Origin: JAIYDQ01 sp034408855
Lineage (GTDB): Bacteria > Planctomycetota > Planctomycetia > Pirellulales > Pirellulaceae
DNA length: 64,000 nucleotides
NCBI GenBank assembly: GCA_034408855.1
Contig: JAWXCK010000040.1
Span: 9,320 to 73,319 of the forward strand
Reading direction: 5' to 3'
The notes below the pieces were generated by a model. That model worked only from the letters and a program-made list of their open reading frames with translations. It was not told the DNA's origin and did not search any database. Within the stretch, counting starts at the first letter, position 1. Each line of letters starts with the position of its first letter. The position numbers were made by a program, and so were the translations under genes. This document shows positions 32,879 through 41,181 of the stretch, piece by piece.

Positions 32879-34381
32879 TCAGTTTTGTCCGGTCGCTAAA
32901 GCCATAATCGCTTGCTCGGTAAGTTCATTGCGTTGCAATTCGCCAGCAAGTCGCCCTTCGTGCATCACGAGTGTGCGATCACTCATTCCAATAATCTCTT
33001 CCAGTTCGCTGGAAACAAAAAGGATCGACATGCCGTCTTTGGCGAGCTGTTCCATCAGTCGGTAAATCTCTTGCTTGGCACCAACATCGATTCCTCGCGT
33101 TGGTTCATCCAATAAAAGTAAGCTTGGATTGAGGGCAAGCCATTTTCCAATCACGATTTTCTGCTGATTGCCTCCGGATAGAAATCTTGTAATCTGTCGA
33201 TCGTGCGGTGTTTTGATTCGAAGTTTGTCAATCATCTGCCGCGAGTCGCTCCGCTCACGAGCCGCATTTCGAAAGCCGCCAAAGCGCTGGTGCGCCCGTA
33301 AGCTTGCCAAGCCAATATTCTCGCGGACGGGCATATCGACGATCAAGCCATGATGTTTGCGATCTTCCGGAACTAAAGCCATGCCTGCATGAATGGCATC
33401 GCGTGGGTTCTTTAATCGAATCAACTTGCCATTCATCCGAACGGTACCGCGTATCGGACGATCGATGCCGAAAAGCGTCTGGAGCAGCTCGCTACGCCCT
33501 GCACCCACCAAACCGGCTATCCCGACGATCTCACCGCGTCGAATCGAAAATGACGATGCGTGTTTAGGCCATTTGGAGGTTACCAAATCGTCGACTTGCA
33601 GAACCGTATCGCCGATCGGGTGCGATTGACGACCGTAATATTGCGAAATTTCGCGGCCGACCATCATTTGAACCATGTTGTTGTGTGTGATCTCTTCACC
33701 GGCAAGCTCACCGGCGTTGGCACCATCTCGAAGCACCACCACCCGATCGGCCAACTCTCGAACTTCGGCCAGCCGATGCGAGATATAGACGACGCTTATT
33801 CCTTTGGCTCGTAAATCTTTTACAACCTTAAAAAGTTGCTCGGATTCATAAGACGAGAGGCTCGATGTCGGCTCGTCCATGATAAGGACACGTGCATTGA
33901 CCGACATCGCTTTGGCGATTTCGACCAACTGCTGCTTGCCAATTGATAACCTCGACAAAGGTTCGGTCGCCTTTACGGCTAGTCCCAGCCTCGCAAGAAC
34001 TTCATTCGCATCGCGATTGAGCTTACGACGATCGATAATTCCCAATCGTCTAGGTTCCCGGCCAAGATAGATATTGGCTCCCACTTGTAGATTCGTCGCC
34101 AAGTTCAATTCTTGATGGATCAAGGCGATGCGCGACTCGAGCGCCGACGCAACCGAATCGAGCTTGACCGGCCTACCATCGATCAAAATATCACCGGCGT
34201 CTGGCGATTGAACTCCAGCCAGGATTTTCATGAGCGTGCTTTTGCCCGCTCCGTTCTCGCCAATGACCGCCAGTACTTCGCCGGTTCCCAATTGGAGATC
34301 GACCCCCCGAAGGGCGCGAACTCCCGGGAACTGCTTGGTGATTTGTCGAACTTCTAAGAGCGGTGGCAGGTTGTTAAGCAT
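32879..34381 (-). CDS. Sugar ABC transporter ATP-binding protein (RbsA-like)
   Basis: Duplicated ATPase of 500 residues that powers the sugar importer at the inner face of the membrane. Domain one has Walker A GENGAGKST (near residue 40), signature LSIGKQQ and Walker B VLIMDEPTSSLSS. Domain two has the degenerate P-loop GLVGAGRSELLQTL, signature LSGGNQQKIVIGKW and LLLDEPTRGIDVG. This pattern is typical of the RbsA/MglA group. It follows the binding-protein gene by 49 bases and its TGA touches the permease ATG, so binding protein, ATPase and permease form one operon on the reverse strand. The transported sugar cannot be read from the sequence. Confidence 0.96.
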   Translation of the reverse strand: MLNNLPPLLEVRQITKQFPGVRALRGVDLQLGTGEVLAVIGENGAGKSTLMKILAGVQSPDAGDILIDGRPVKLDSVASALESRIALIHQELNLATNLQVGANIYLGREPRRLGIIDRRKLNRDANEVLARLGLAVKATEPLSRLSIGKQQLVEIAKAMSVNARVLIMDEPTSSLSSYESEQLFKVVKDLRAKGISVVYISHRLAEVRELADRVVVLRDGANAGELAGEEITHNNMVQMMVGREISQYYGRQSHPIGDTVLQVDDLVTSKWPKHASSFSIRRGEIVGIAGLVGAGRSELLQTLFGIDRPIRGTVRMNGKLIRLKNPRDAIHAGMALVPEDRKHHGLIVDMPVRENIGLASLRAHQRFGGFRNAARERSDSRQMIDKLRIKTPHDRQITRFLSGGNQQKIVIGKWLALNPSLLLLDEPTRGIDVGAKQEIYRLMEQLAKDGMSILFVSSELEEIIGMSDRTLVMHEGRLAGELQRNELTEQAIMALATGQN

Positions 34382-34430
34382 TCGATGGAAGTCGAGCGAT
34401 TGCGACTCTGCGAAAGAGTAAGATTGGTTG

Positions 34431-35519
34431 CTAACTCTTCTTGGCTTTTAAATCAGCCCAGTATTCGTCGACGTTTTCGCGAGTGACCGCACGCGGCGCG
34501 ATGTCGATATACTTCGACTCCGGTATCGCTCCCTCCACTTTTTGAAGGATGTTCTTCAAGGTCTTAACCGATTCGTATCCGTAAAGGTAAGGATTTTGCA
34601 CGATGGTTCCTTGGCAATGGCCATCTTTAATCGCTTGCAGGGTAACGTCGTTTTCATCGAAGCCGATCAGTTTGATTTGACCTCGCTTGCCGGCTTTCTC
34701 AATCGCTTGATAACATGCTGGCGTATTGTATTCGAATAAGCCAACCATAGCCTTCAATCCTGGATAGCTATTGATCGAGTCCTCGGCTTTCGTTTGCGCG
34801 ACGTCGGGTTTTCCCTGGTCGGTAATCGTTCCGAGCACTGTGTACTTGTCGCCCTTTACTTCTCCGTCAGCCGGATCCCAAGCGTTGGTTTGAGATAGAT
34901 AGTATTTGATGTCGCGGTCACGATTCATCAAAACGTCGATAACGCCTTGTCGTCGGTACTTGCTATTGTCTTGTTCGAGACGACCGATGTAAAGCATCAC
35001 TTCGCCGCCATCAGGAAGAGCTTTTTTGATCAGCTCACCGCAGGCACGACCGGCGGCGTAGTTGTCCATGCCGATGTAGAGCAATCGATTGGAGCCAGGT
35101 GCATCCGAGTCGTGGGTAATGAGCGGAACTTTCTTAGCAATTTCATTGAGCCAATCGATTTGATTGTCGGCATCGATCGGGCTGATCGCTATAGCTTGAA
35201 TGCCCGAGGTGAGCAAATCTTCGATAATGCGTTTTTGTTCGACGGCCGTCGCCTGAGATGGCATTCGAACCTCGACCGAGACGCCAAAATCCTTTTCAGC
35301 ATCGACGCAGCCCGCTTCGGAAATTCGCCAGAAGTCCGCGATCTGATTGGTGACAAAAGCGATCCTGAGCTTTTCTCCGCTGGCATCCGGCGATTTTGCG
35401 TTCGGAACACCATCTTCGCTTTTATTCTTCACGACTCGAAGATCAGAATTGGAAGGTTGGTTGTTACACCCCAGCAACCCAATCGAAGCAAGTAGTACGA
35501 CGAACCAACCGAATCTCAT
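34431..35519 (-). CDS. Sugar-binding lipoprotein of the ABC importer (RbsB-like)
   Basis: Periplasmic substrate-binding protein of the type 1 (ribose/galactose) fold, 362 residues from the ATG at 35519. The N-terminus MRFGWFVVLLASIGLLGC ends in a lipobox with Cys18, so it is a lipoprotein. A linker follows and then LRIAFVTNQIADFWRISEAG, GIQAIAISPIDADNQIDWLN, VPLITHDSDAPGSNRLLYIG, YNTPACYQAIEKAG and IVQNPYLYGYESVKTL, which are the standard ligand-pocket and hinge texts of RbsB-like proteins. It is first in the operon with the ATPase and permease. An upstream in-frame reading to 35615 has no signal and is rejected. Confidence 0.95.
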   Translation of the reverse strand: MRFGWFVVLLASIGLLGCNNQPSNSDLRVVKNKSEDGVPNAKSPDASGEKLRIAFVTNQIADFWRISEAGCVDAEKDFGVSVEVRMPSQATAVEQKRIIEDLLTSGIQAIAISPIDADNQIDWLNEIAKKVPLITHDSDAPGSNRLLYIGMDNYAAGRACGELIKKALPDGGEVMLYIGRLEQDNSKYRRQGVIDVLMNRDRDIKYYLSQTNAWDPADGEVKGDKYTVLGTITDQGKPDVAQTKAEDSINSYPGLKAMVGLFEYNTPACYQAIEKAGKRGQIKLIGFDENDVTLQAIKDGHCQGTIVQNPYLYGYESVKTLKNILQKVEGAIPESKYIDIAPRAVTRENVDEYWADLKAKKS

Positions 35520-35773
35520 AATCCGAATCCTTAATGAATTAGCCAGCCAAAACAAAATAATCAATGAACCTGAGCGGTACGGCGAGCGTTGCATGATTTG
35601 GGGACTTGGTAGCATCCCGGAAACTTGATATACCGAAGGCTCCCAGGAACGCGCAGGTTGGAACGGTTATTGTAGGATAATTGTGGCTTGTTGTTTCGGG
35701 CACCAAAAAAATAATTTGGAACTTGGATGGGTTCGTTTTCGAACCCGTTGGTTTATAAGATAGGAAAGCGACG

Positions 35774-37786
35774 ATGAGCGAACAGAGTTCTACGACCGTG
35801 CCGACAAAAGCGAAGGCAGGCGGCGAAGAAGGGCACGGCATGGTGGTTCGCGAGACAATCGAAAGCTTTGCCGTCGCCCTTATTTTGGCCTTTTTGTTCC
35901 GAGCCTTCGTCGCCGAAGCCTTCGTCATTCCAACCGGCTCGATGGCCCCAACGTTAATGGGAGCACATAAGGATGTTCGGTGCACGGAATCGGGACTTGG
36001 ATACCAAAGCGGTGCAAGCAGTGAGTTCGAGACCGAGACGGGGAAGTCAACGCCGTCGATTGTCGTCGGTACAACCTGTCCACTATCTAGGTTCGAGCAA
36101 CCGCTTGAACTGAAGAAGAATTGGAACCATGCGACATTTTCGGGCGATCGAATTTTAGTTAGCAAGTTCAGCTATCTTTTTACAGACCCAAAACGCTGGG
36201 ACGTCATTGTCTTTAAGTTTCCTGCGAACGCGAGACAAAACTATATTAAACGTTGCGTCGGGTTACCCAACGAAACATTGCGAATTGAGCATGGCGACAT
36301 TTCTATTCGTCCGAAGGACGTTTCCGATTTTACGATTGCTCGAAAGACACCGAGCATTGTAGAAGCGATGTTGCAGCCGATCGCGGATACGAAATCAATC
36401 GCTCCGAAAGCGGTACAAGCGGGCGTGCCTAGTTCGTGGCAACCCTGTCCCGATCTTTTCCTCGGAAACCCTGGATGGTCTGATGAAAAAGCCAAACCGT
36501 CGAGCGAAATATTTTCCAACCGTTGGGAGATCGAGCATACTCCCGAAGTTTGGTCGGCGAATTGCAAAGCGACCGAAGATAAAAGCGACATAGCTTGGAT
36601 TCGATATTTCCATCGTGTCTTAACGCCGCTTCAATGGTCGTCCATCGAATTGACCGGAAAACTTCCAGCACCTATTGCCCCTTATTCAAGCCGACTGATT
36701 TCTGACTTTACCTCTTACAACGCGTCCATTCACACCGACCGTAGCAACGTATGCGAGCGTGACGGAAAGCTAAGTGACGATTTCAAAAACGATTGGTTGC
36801 CGAGCGATGTGCGAGATTGGGGAGGTTCAAAGTTCTCGAGAACTTCGCGAGGAATGCCCAATGCTAACCTTGAAAACGACGGGAAGCATTGGACGGGTGA
36901 TCTTGCATCTGAATTTGACGTTGAACTAAGCGCAGGAAAAGGAACGTTGTCGCTCGACCTTGTTGAAGCTGGGGTGCATTACCGGTGTTCCATCGACCTC
37001 GAAAGTGGCGAAGCAAAACTTTCAGCAATTTTCGAGGGGAAAAAACTGGAGATTATCGAATCCGATGAGAAAAAATTGGTAGACGAAGCTAAAGGAGCGA
37101 CAAGTGTCCGCGCTGGCAAACATCTTCGGCTAAAATTCGCCAATGTCGACGATACGTTGACTTTGTGGGTCAATGGAAGCACGGTTGATTTTAGTCCAAG
37201 CAATCGGATCAGTGATTCGATCGATAAAACCTTGCCTCATCGTCCGCAAAGCAGTTCAACGGACCCGATGGATGCTGCCCCAGCCGGCTTAGGAATTTCC
37301 GGCGTTGCGGCAAAGGTATCTCGCGCTCGAGTCTGGCGTGACATTTACTATATCGCCGATCGTTACGCTGCGGATCGTTTTGTTGAACGAGAACTTGAAG
37401 ATGTAAATCTTGATACGTATTTAGGGCAATCGATGACAGACGAAGCCTTGAATGGCTATCGAGAGACCAACTATCCGGGATATCCAGACAGCAAGATCAC
37501 CAATGCGGTTGCACTTGCCAGGGACGTCCTTTTCTCATCGCCGTCGCTTTGGTCGAGCAGCCCACTATTTGCCAATAGCAATTCGGTTGAATTCACCTTG
37601 GGAGACGACCAATTCTTTCCAATGGGCGACAATTCGGCCGCTAGTTCGGATGCGCGTGCATGGACGAATCACTATATTCCGCGACGATTGCTGATTGGTC
37701 GGGCGGTAGTGGTTTTCTGGCCACATGCTTGGATGGCTCCTATTCCGATGACGCCCAATATTGGCCGGATGGGTTTGATTCGATGA
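35774..37786 (+). CDS. lepB: Signal peptidase I with a very large internal insert
   Basis: Membrane serine protease that removes signal peptides from exported proteins. It has 670 residues; ordinary SPase I has about 200-320. Residues 31-50 form the membrane anchor. The nucleophile is Ser56 in IPTGSMAPT, the general base Lys159 in YIKRCVGLPNE, and the last conserved box is at about 618-640 (QFFPMGDNSAASSDARAW). Between Lys159 and that box lie roughly 430 residues not found in typical enzymes. They include a segment (about 375-480, WTGDLASEFDVELSAGKGTL, LRLKFANVDDTLTLWVNGS) that reads like a concanavalin/LamG-type jelly roll. A smaller insert with Cys70 and Cys102 follows the nucleophile. The catalytic set is complete, so activity is likely. 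Confidence 0.93.
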   Translation: MSEQSSTTVPTKAKAGGEEGHGMVVRETIESFAVALILAFLFRAFVAEAFVIPTGSMAPTLMGAHKDVRCTESGLGYQSGASSEFETETGKSTPSIVVGTTCPLSRFEQPLELKKNWNHATFSGDRILVSKFSYLFTDPKRWDVIVFKFPANARQNYIKRCVGLPNETLRIEHGDISIRPKDVSDFTIARKTPSIVEAMLQPIADTKSIAPKAVQAGVPSSWQPCPDLFLGNPGWSDEKAKPSSEIFSNRWEIEHTPEVWSANCKATEDKSDIAWIRYFHRVLTPLQWSSIELTGKLPAPIAPYSSRLISDFTSYNASIHTDRSNVCERDGKLSDDFKNDWLPSDVRDWGGSKFSRTSRGMPNANLENDGKHWTGDLASEFDVELSAGKGTLSLDLVEAGVHYRCSIDLESGEAKLSAIFEGKKLEIIESDEKKLVDEAKGATSVRAGKHLRLKFANVDDTLTLWVNGSTVDFSPSNRISDSIDKTLPHRPQSSSTDPMDAAPAGLGISGVAAKVSRARVWRDIYYIADRYAADRFVERELEDVNLDTYLGQSMTDEALNGYRETNYPGYPDSKITNAVALARDVLFSSPSLWSSSPLFANSNSVEFTLGDDQFFPMGDNSAASSDARAWTNHYIPRRLLIGRAVVVFWPHAWMAPIPMTPNIGRMGLIR

Positions 37787-37822
37787 TGGATATCGAAGTC
37801 GATTGCGTTGAGGATTGCATTC

Positions 37823-38878
37823 GTGGATAAACGCCTCAAGGCGGTCTTTTTTCTCACGATGGTCAATGCGTTGTGGGGAATGTCGTTCCCGACGGTCAAG
37901 GCACTGAACAGACAAATCGACCAGCAATTTCAGGATACGAATGAGGCCGCGACAAATTCGTTTCGCGTCGCGTCGGCCACATGGATTATCGGGTTGCGCT
38001 TTGGAACGGCCTTTATCTTGCTGTTCGTGCTCTTGAATCCCCTGGTGCGTAGGACGCGACGGAGCGAATGGCTTGCAGGAGCTTGGATTGGCCTGCTGTT
38101 TCTATCGGGATTGATCCTGCAAACGATAGGCTTGGCGACTATTCCTGCGTCGAGGAGCGGATTCTTAACGAGTCTCTCCGTCGTTTTTACGCCGCTCTTG
38201 GTGGCGATCAGTCTTGGTCGGCGCCCTTCGAATTTAGTTTTCGCAGGAATCGCCATTGCCGTTCTCGGCGTATCGATCCTCACCGGTTTGGTTTTGCTCG
38301 ATGCAAAGGGGATTCGGCTAGCAGCCGATTCGATGCAAGTTTGGACGCGAGGCGATACGCTGACGACGATCGCTTCCTTTTTCTTTTCCTTGCAGATTAT
38401 TTTTATCGATCGATTTGGAAAGCAACTCAATCCAGCATCGCTTACTCCCGGAATGTTCGCATCGGTTGCGCTCGCTGCAGGCGTCATTTTCTATGGTGTA
38501 TCGCAAACATTGAGCGAGGTCACGATTTCAGGCTTTTCGGCTTTATCATCGCAATCTAGTTTTTGGCCGCTCATTCTGATGCTCAGCGTATTTCCGTCGT
38601 TACTGGCTTTTTCGTGGATGAATACGTACCAACCCGAAGTCTCGGCGGTGCAGGCAGCCGTCATCTATACGATGGAACCAGTATTTGTCTCGACGTGGGC
38701 ACTTTTCCTGCCAGGCATCCTGAGCTTTGCCTGCTGCTTGACGTATCCCAATGAAACGCTGAACCTACCGATGCTGTTGGGAGGCGGATTAATCTTGGCC
38801 GCCAATGTATTGGCCCTCTGGCCTGTTCGTACCCGCAAGTGGGGTAAGCTTCCAGCTTGCCAACAAAAAGTGGGATAA
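37823..38878 (+). CDS. EamA/DMT-family transporter
   Basis: Integral membrane protein of about 351 residues with ten hydrophobic segments in two EamA repeats (TMVNALWGMSFPTVKALN in the first; ASFFFSLQIIFIDRFGKQ and LAFSWMNTYQPEVSAVQAAV in the second, ending AAVIYTMEPVFVSTWA). Drug/metabolite exporters of this type move small metabolites; the substrate is unknown. The GTG at 37823 with GAGGA eight bases upstream is the best start; a TTG at 37808 is also open. The last 13 codons (KWGKLPACQQKVG) are translated from a copy of the dispersed 3' hairpin repeat, and the stop lies in a second tandem copy, so the original C-terminus has been changed by the repeat. It follows lepB by 36 bases. Confidence 0.9.
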   Translation: MDKRLKAVFFLTMVNALWGMSFPTVKALNRQIDQQFQDTNEAATNSFRVASATWIIGLRFGTAFILLFVLLNPLVRRTRRSEWLAGAWIGLLFLSGLILQTIGLATIPASRSGFLTSLSVVFTPLLVAISLGRRPSNLVFAGIAIAVLGVSILTGLVLLDAKGIRLAADSMQVWTRGDTLTTIASFFFSLQIIFIDRFGKQLNPASLTPGMFASVALAAGVIFYGVSQTLSEVTISGFSALSSQSSFWPLILMLSVFPSLLAFSWMNTYQPEVSAVQAAVIYTMEPVFVSTWALFLPGILSFACCLTYPNETLNLPMLLGGGLILAANVLALWPVRTRKWGKLPACQQKVG

Positions 38879-38893
38879 GCTTCCAGCTTGCCA
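38839..38893 (+). repeat. Dispersed 3'-end hairpin repeat, tandem copies 4a and 4b
   Basis: Two copies (GTGGGGTAAGCTTCCAGCTT and GTGGGATAAGCTTCCAGCTT, each followed by GCC) separated by 11 bases. The EamA gene reads through the first and stops at the TAA inside the second. Orientation is the same as for the other copies relative to the gene. Confidence 0.9.
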
Positions 38894-38985
38894 ATTCGAT
38901 TCTGCGCAAAATTAACTGGCGACTATAGCAACGCATTGCAATACTGCCACGGTTTGCAATAATGGAACTACGAAGGGGAAACCTG

Positions 38986-39217
38986 ATGAAAGCCGTTTTG
39001 TGGAATGGGAACATTGAGCACGTCGAAGAACACGGTTTGACCGTCGAAGACGTTGAACATGTTCTCGCTAATCCCAAAGCGAAGCTTCAGTAAGTCATCG
39101 GGTTTACCTTGCGCATTCGGCTACACGCCTGAACGGCTTTTTATCATCGTCATTTATGAAGTCTTTGATGCCGACACGGTATACCCAGTATCCGCCTACG
39201 AAGTCGATGAAGGTTGA
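38986..39217 (+). pseudogene. Frameshifted toxin of a toxin-antitoxin pair (BrnT/DUF4258-like)
   Basis: The ATG at 38986 (AAGGGG nine bases upstream) begins MKAVLWNGNIEHVEEHGLTV, then EDVEHVLANPKAKLQ, and stops at a TAA at 39091-39093. Reading on with a one-base shift just before that stop gives SSGLPCAFGYTPERLFIIVI and YEVFDADTVYPVSAYEVDEG, ending at 39217. Together the two parts make a typical small toxin-like protein of about 75 residues seen beside HTH antitoxins in planctomycetes. The antitoxin gene starts four bases later. The frameshift would inactivate the toxin unless it is a sequencing error or a recoding site. The family name is tentative. Confidence 0.7.
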
Positions 39218-39220
39218 AAC

Positions 39221-39541
39221 ATGCAACGCAAAGTAGGACATAAATTGACAGCCGGCGATGCCGCTCGTCATGCCAAGATTCGGAAGGAAGTCAAAGCGGA
39301 ATTTCCGCCCAAAGCCAAACCGCGAGCGACCGCCAAGGCTGAAACGAATTCGATTGCAAGTCGACTACGCGAAGCCCGAGTATCGCAAGGCTTGACCTGG
39401 TACGCGGTTGCGAAGGCAGCTGGCATTCCGAATTCTGGCACAATTCGCGACATCGAAGCTGGACGCGATGCAAAGCTATCGAACGTCGAAGCTATCGCCA
39501 AAGCGTTAGGGCTGCGTCTCGATTTGCAAGCCGTTGGTTAG
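39221..39541 (+). CDS. XRE-family helix-turn-helix antitoxin
   Basis: A 106-residue DNA-binding protein. The N-terminal half is basic and partly disordered (AARHAKIRKEVKAEFPPKAK); the C-terminal half is an HTH domain (ASRLREARVSQGLTWYAVAK, AAGIPNSGTIRDIEAGRDAK, ALGLRLDLQAVG). It starts four bases after the toxin frame, the usual order and spacing for these pairs, and would bind the toxin and repress the shared promoter. The antitoxin is intact although the toxin frame is broken. A deep search would place it in a named TA type. Confidence 0.85.
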   Translation: MQRKVGHKLTAGDAARHAKIRKEVKAEFPPKAKPRATAKAETNSIASRLREARVSQGLTWYAVAKAAGIPNSGTIRDIEAGRDAKLSNVEAIAKALGLRLDLQAVG

Positions 39542-39636
39542 TCTGCGATGCTGGACACGGCTGGATAGCCTGTCTTCAAATTTAAGGCTGTCTGAATAAA
39601 TTTATTTACTGAAGAATCGAGTGAACCCAATGATAC

Positions 39637-39686
39637 GTTCACCAACGAAAAACCAGGTGAAAGTGAACTTTCACTAGTTGGCGAAC
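39637..39686. other. Nested inverted repeat next to tRNA-Ser
   Basis: Outer arms GTTCACCAAC and GTTGGCGAAC (one mismatch) enclose a perfect GTGAAAGT/ACTTTCAC stem with a two-base loop. It begins four bases beyond the tRNA 3' end reading on the reverse strand. It could be a 3'-end structure of the tRNA transcript or a mobile palindromic element. There is no strong T tract. Confidence 0.55.
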
Positions 39687-39689
39687 AAG

Positions 39690-39771
39690 CGGAGGGCAAG
39701 GGATTCGAACCCTCAACCGGTTTCCCGGCGCCTGATTTCGAATCAGGTTCCTAACCATTCGGCTACCCTCC
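39690..39771 (-). tRNA. tRNA-Ser (anticodon CGA)
   Basis: The reverse strand begins GGAGGGTAGCC and ends GCCCTCCG, which pair as the acceptor stem with discriminator G. The anticodon stem CCTGA/TCAGG encloses the loop TTCGAAA, so the anticodon is CGA, reading UCG serine codons. A long variable arm (CGCCGGGAAACCGG) and a T arm with GGTTCGAATCC confirm a class II serine tRNA. CCA is not encoded. No neighbouring integrase or attachment repeat was seen. Confidence 0.96.
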
Positions 39772-39794
39772 TCGGCTTCTGAGCAGACGACACT

Positions 39795-40058
39795 TTAAGC
39801 AGCCAATGGCTCGCCATCAAGTCCAATCGGTCCTATTGTAGGGAATCTGCCCTTAGCTCCCAATATGCTTGAGAGTCTTTCAAATCCCGGCGTGCTGGTC
39901 ACTCCTGCGATGGCGATCCTGCCTGGGAATCGGCCCGAGGCCATAATTGCGATGAAACCTTGAAGATCCAGTCGATGACCGATGGAGTCAGGGTGATTTC
40001 TGCGCCAGGCATAGCCGCTTTCAATTAAGCGACTAAACGCAAATCTGCCCTTTGCCCG
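39795..40058 (-). pseudogene. Start-less coding fragment upstream of tRNA-Ser
   Basis: The reverse strand is open for 87 codons from just after two adjacent stops (TAGTAA) to a TAA at 39795. It reads RAKGRFAFSRLIESGYAWRR, NHPDSIGHRLDLQGFIAIMA and PGRIAIAGVTSTPGFERLSS. Near its end it repeats the text AKGRF seen at its beginning (AKGRFPTIGPIGLDGEPLAA). There is no good start codon except an ATG at codon 40. Codon use is gene-like. I do not recognise a family; it is probably the 3' part of a lost gene. Confidence 0.35.
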
Positions 40059-40207
40059 TTACTAGGTTTATCAAAGCTCGAGGACTCGGCGATATTCGAT
40101 CGGATGGTGGTGCTTTCCAAGTAGCATCACCGCGAGAATCCGATCAGAAGCGTCCAGTCCTCCGCTTTGTTTTACCTACGTCCCAATTCCGTTGGAGAGC
40201 GTAGTTT

Positions 40208-40543
40208 ATGTCGAAGAAAGAGATTTATCGGATCGTAACACGCGGCCAAGACGGAAGTCTTCGAATTCGCGATTTCCACTCCGCCGAAAATATTATTTCC
40301 ACGCATTCTCAAATTGGTGTCGACGACAGCAGCACCGATCTGGATCTTCGTGGAATGCCCGTATTCCGAGGTCTCATCGGGCCGATTCCCGAGGGAAAAA
40401 ACATTGTTCGCTACGAATCGCCGGAAGTCTTTGAGACCTTGACCAAAGAATGGGCTTCGTCAAAACCTCGTCGCCGACGTCGAAGTGCGGCTCAGCCCGA
40501 GCAACAACCAGCCGCTCCAACCGGTTGGACTAGCCAGGAATAG
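40208..40543 (+). CDS. Conserved-type hypothetical protein
   Basis: A 111-residue cytoplasmic protein beginning MSKKEIYRIVTRGQDGSLRI, with GGAGAG ten bases upstream of the ATG. The first 85 residues have alternating hydrophobic strands (IRDFHSAENIISTHSQIGVD, LRGMPVFRGLIGPIPEGKNI). The last 25 are basic and then Gln/Pro/Ala-rich (KPRRRRRSAAQPEQQPAAPT), suggesting a flexible tail that could contact nucleic acid. There is no signal peptide. It precedes a Tyr/Pro-rich lipoprotein by about 90 bases. No family can be named. Confidence 0.7.
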   Translation: MSKKEIYRIVTRGQDGSLRIRDFHSAENIISTHSQIGVDDSSTDLDLRGMPVFRGLIGPIPEGKNIVRYESPEVFETLTKEWASSKPRRRRRSAAQPEQQPAAPTGWTSQE

Positions 40544-40635
40544 TGCTGGATTTCTCGCATGAATCTGTATTGCGTTGCAAAACTGTAAAACCCTATTGTT
40601 CCAGTAGGTTCGCATAGTCTAGCTAAGGAAGCTCC

Positions 40636-41070
40636 ATGAATCGTCTTATTTGCTGCGCAATGATCAGCACGCTCGCACTGGCGGTCGGCTGTTCGAGCAG
40701 CGGTTGGTACGGCAACAACCAGCCAGCTTACCCCATCGGGACGTATCCTAATTCGGGCTATCCAGCAACCGGCTACCCAGCGACTGGATATCCGCCAACC
40801 GGCTACCCTAACGCGGGCATTCCCAATGGAACGTACCAGGCCGGAGCTCAGCTTCCACCGGGATATAACCCCAATCTGGCGACGCAGCCTGGAGCCGCAC
40901 CGCAACTTAGCGGCCAGTTGCCGACCTACAGTACGCCGCTTCCAGGGGGGTTCCCACAAAACGGCGGCTATCCAGCATACGGCGGTTACCCTGCGGGCTA
41001 TTACCCTCAAAATCAAGGCGTGCCATTGAATTCGTTCTCGCCGTCCCCGCCACTCTTCGGCGGACGGTAG
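40636..41070 (+). CDS. Gly/Tyr/Pro-repeat lipoprotein
   Basis: A 144-residue lipoprotein. The signal MNRLICCAMISTLALAVGC ends in a lipobox with Cys19. After SSSGW the protein consists of a low-complexity region with four near-perfect GYPATGYPATGYPPTGYPNA-type units (residues 41-60) and further GGYPAYGGYPAGYYP text near the C-terminus. Such Tyr/Pro/Gly sequences are flexible and adhesive and are common on bacterial surfaces. AAGGAAG lies close upstream of the ATG. It is probably anchored to a membrane and extends into the cell wall; partner and role are unknown. Confidence 0.85.
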   Translation: MNRLICCAMISTLALAVGCSSSGWYGNNQPAYPIGTYPNSGYPATGYPATGYPPTGYPNAGIPNGTYQAGAQLPPGYNPNLATQPGAAPQLSGQLPTYSTPLPGGFPQNGGYPAYGGYPAGYYPQNQGVPLNSFSPSPPLFGGR

Positions 41071-41181
41071 ATTCTTTGCATCCTTGGCTATTCTTCAATG
41101 CCTATTCGAATGGTCATTTTTTGGTAGGCTTTGCAGCTTCGTATTCAAGCCACTGTCTACTTTCATCATCAAATCATTCGG

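Noticed and set aside
39690..39771. tRNA-Ser as an integration site of a genomic island
   Set aside because: No integrase gene and no direct repeat of the tRNA 3' end were found in the flanking sequence.
40492..41016. 174-codon reverse frame opposite the Tyr/Pro-repeat lipoprotein
   Set aside because: Antisense shadow of a low-complexity gene; the Arg/Trp-rich translation is typical of such shadows.
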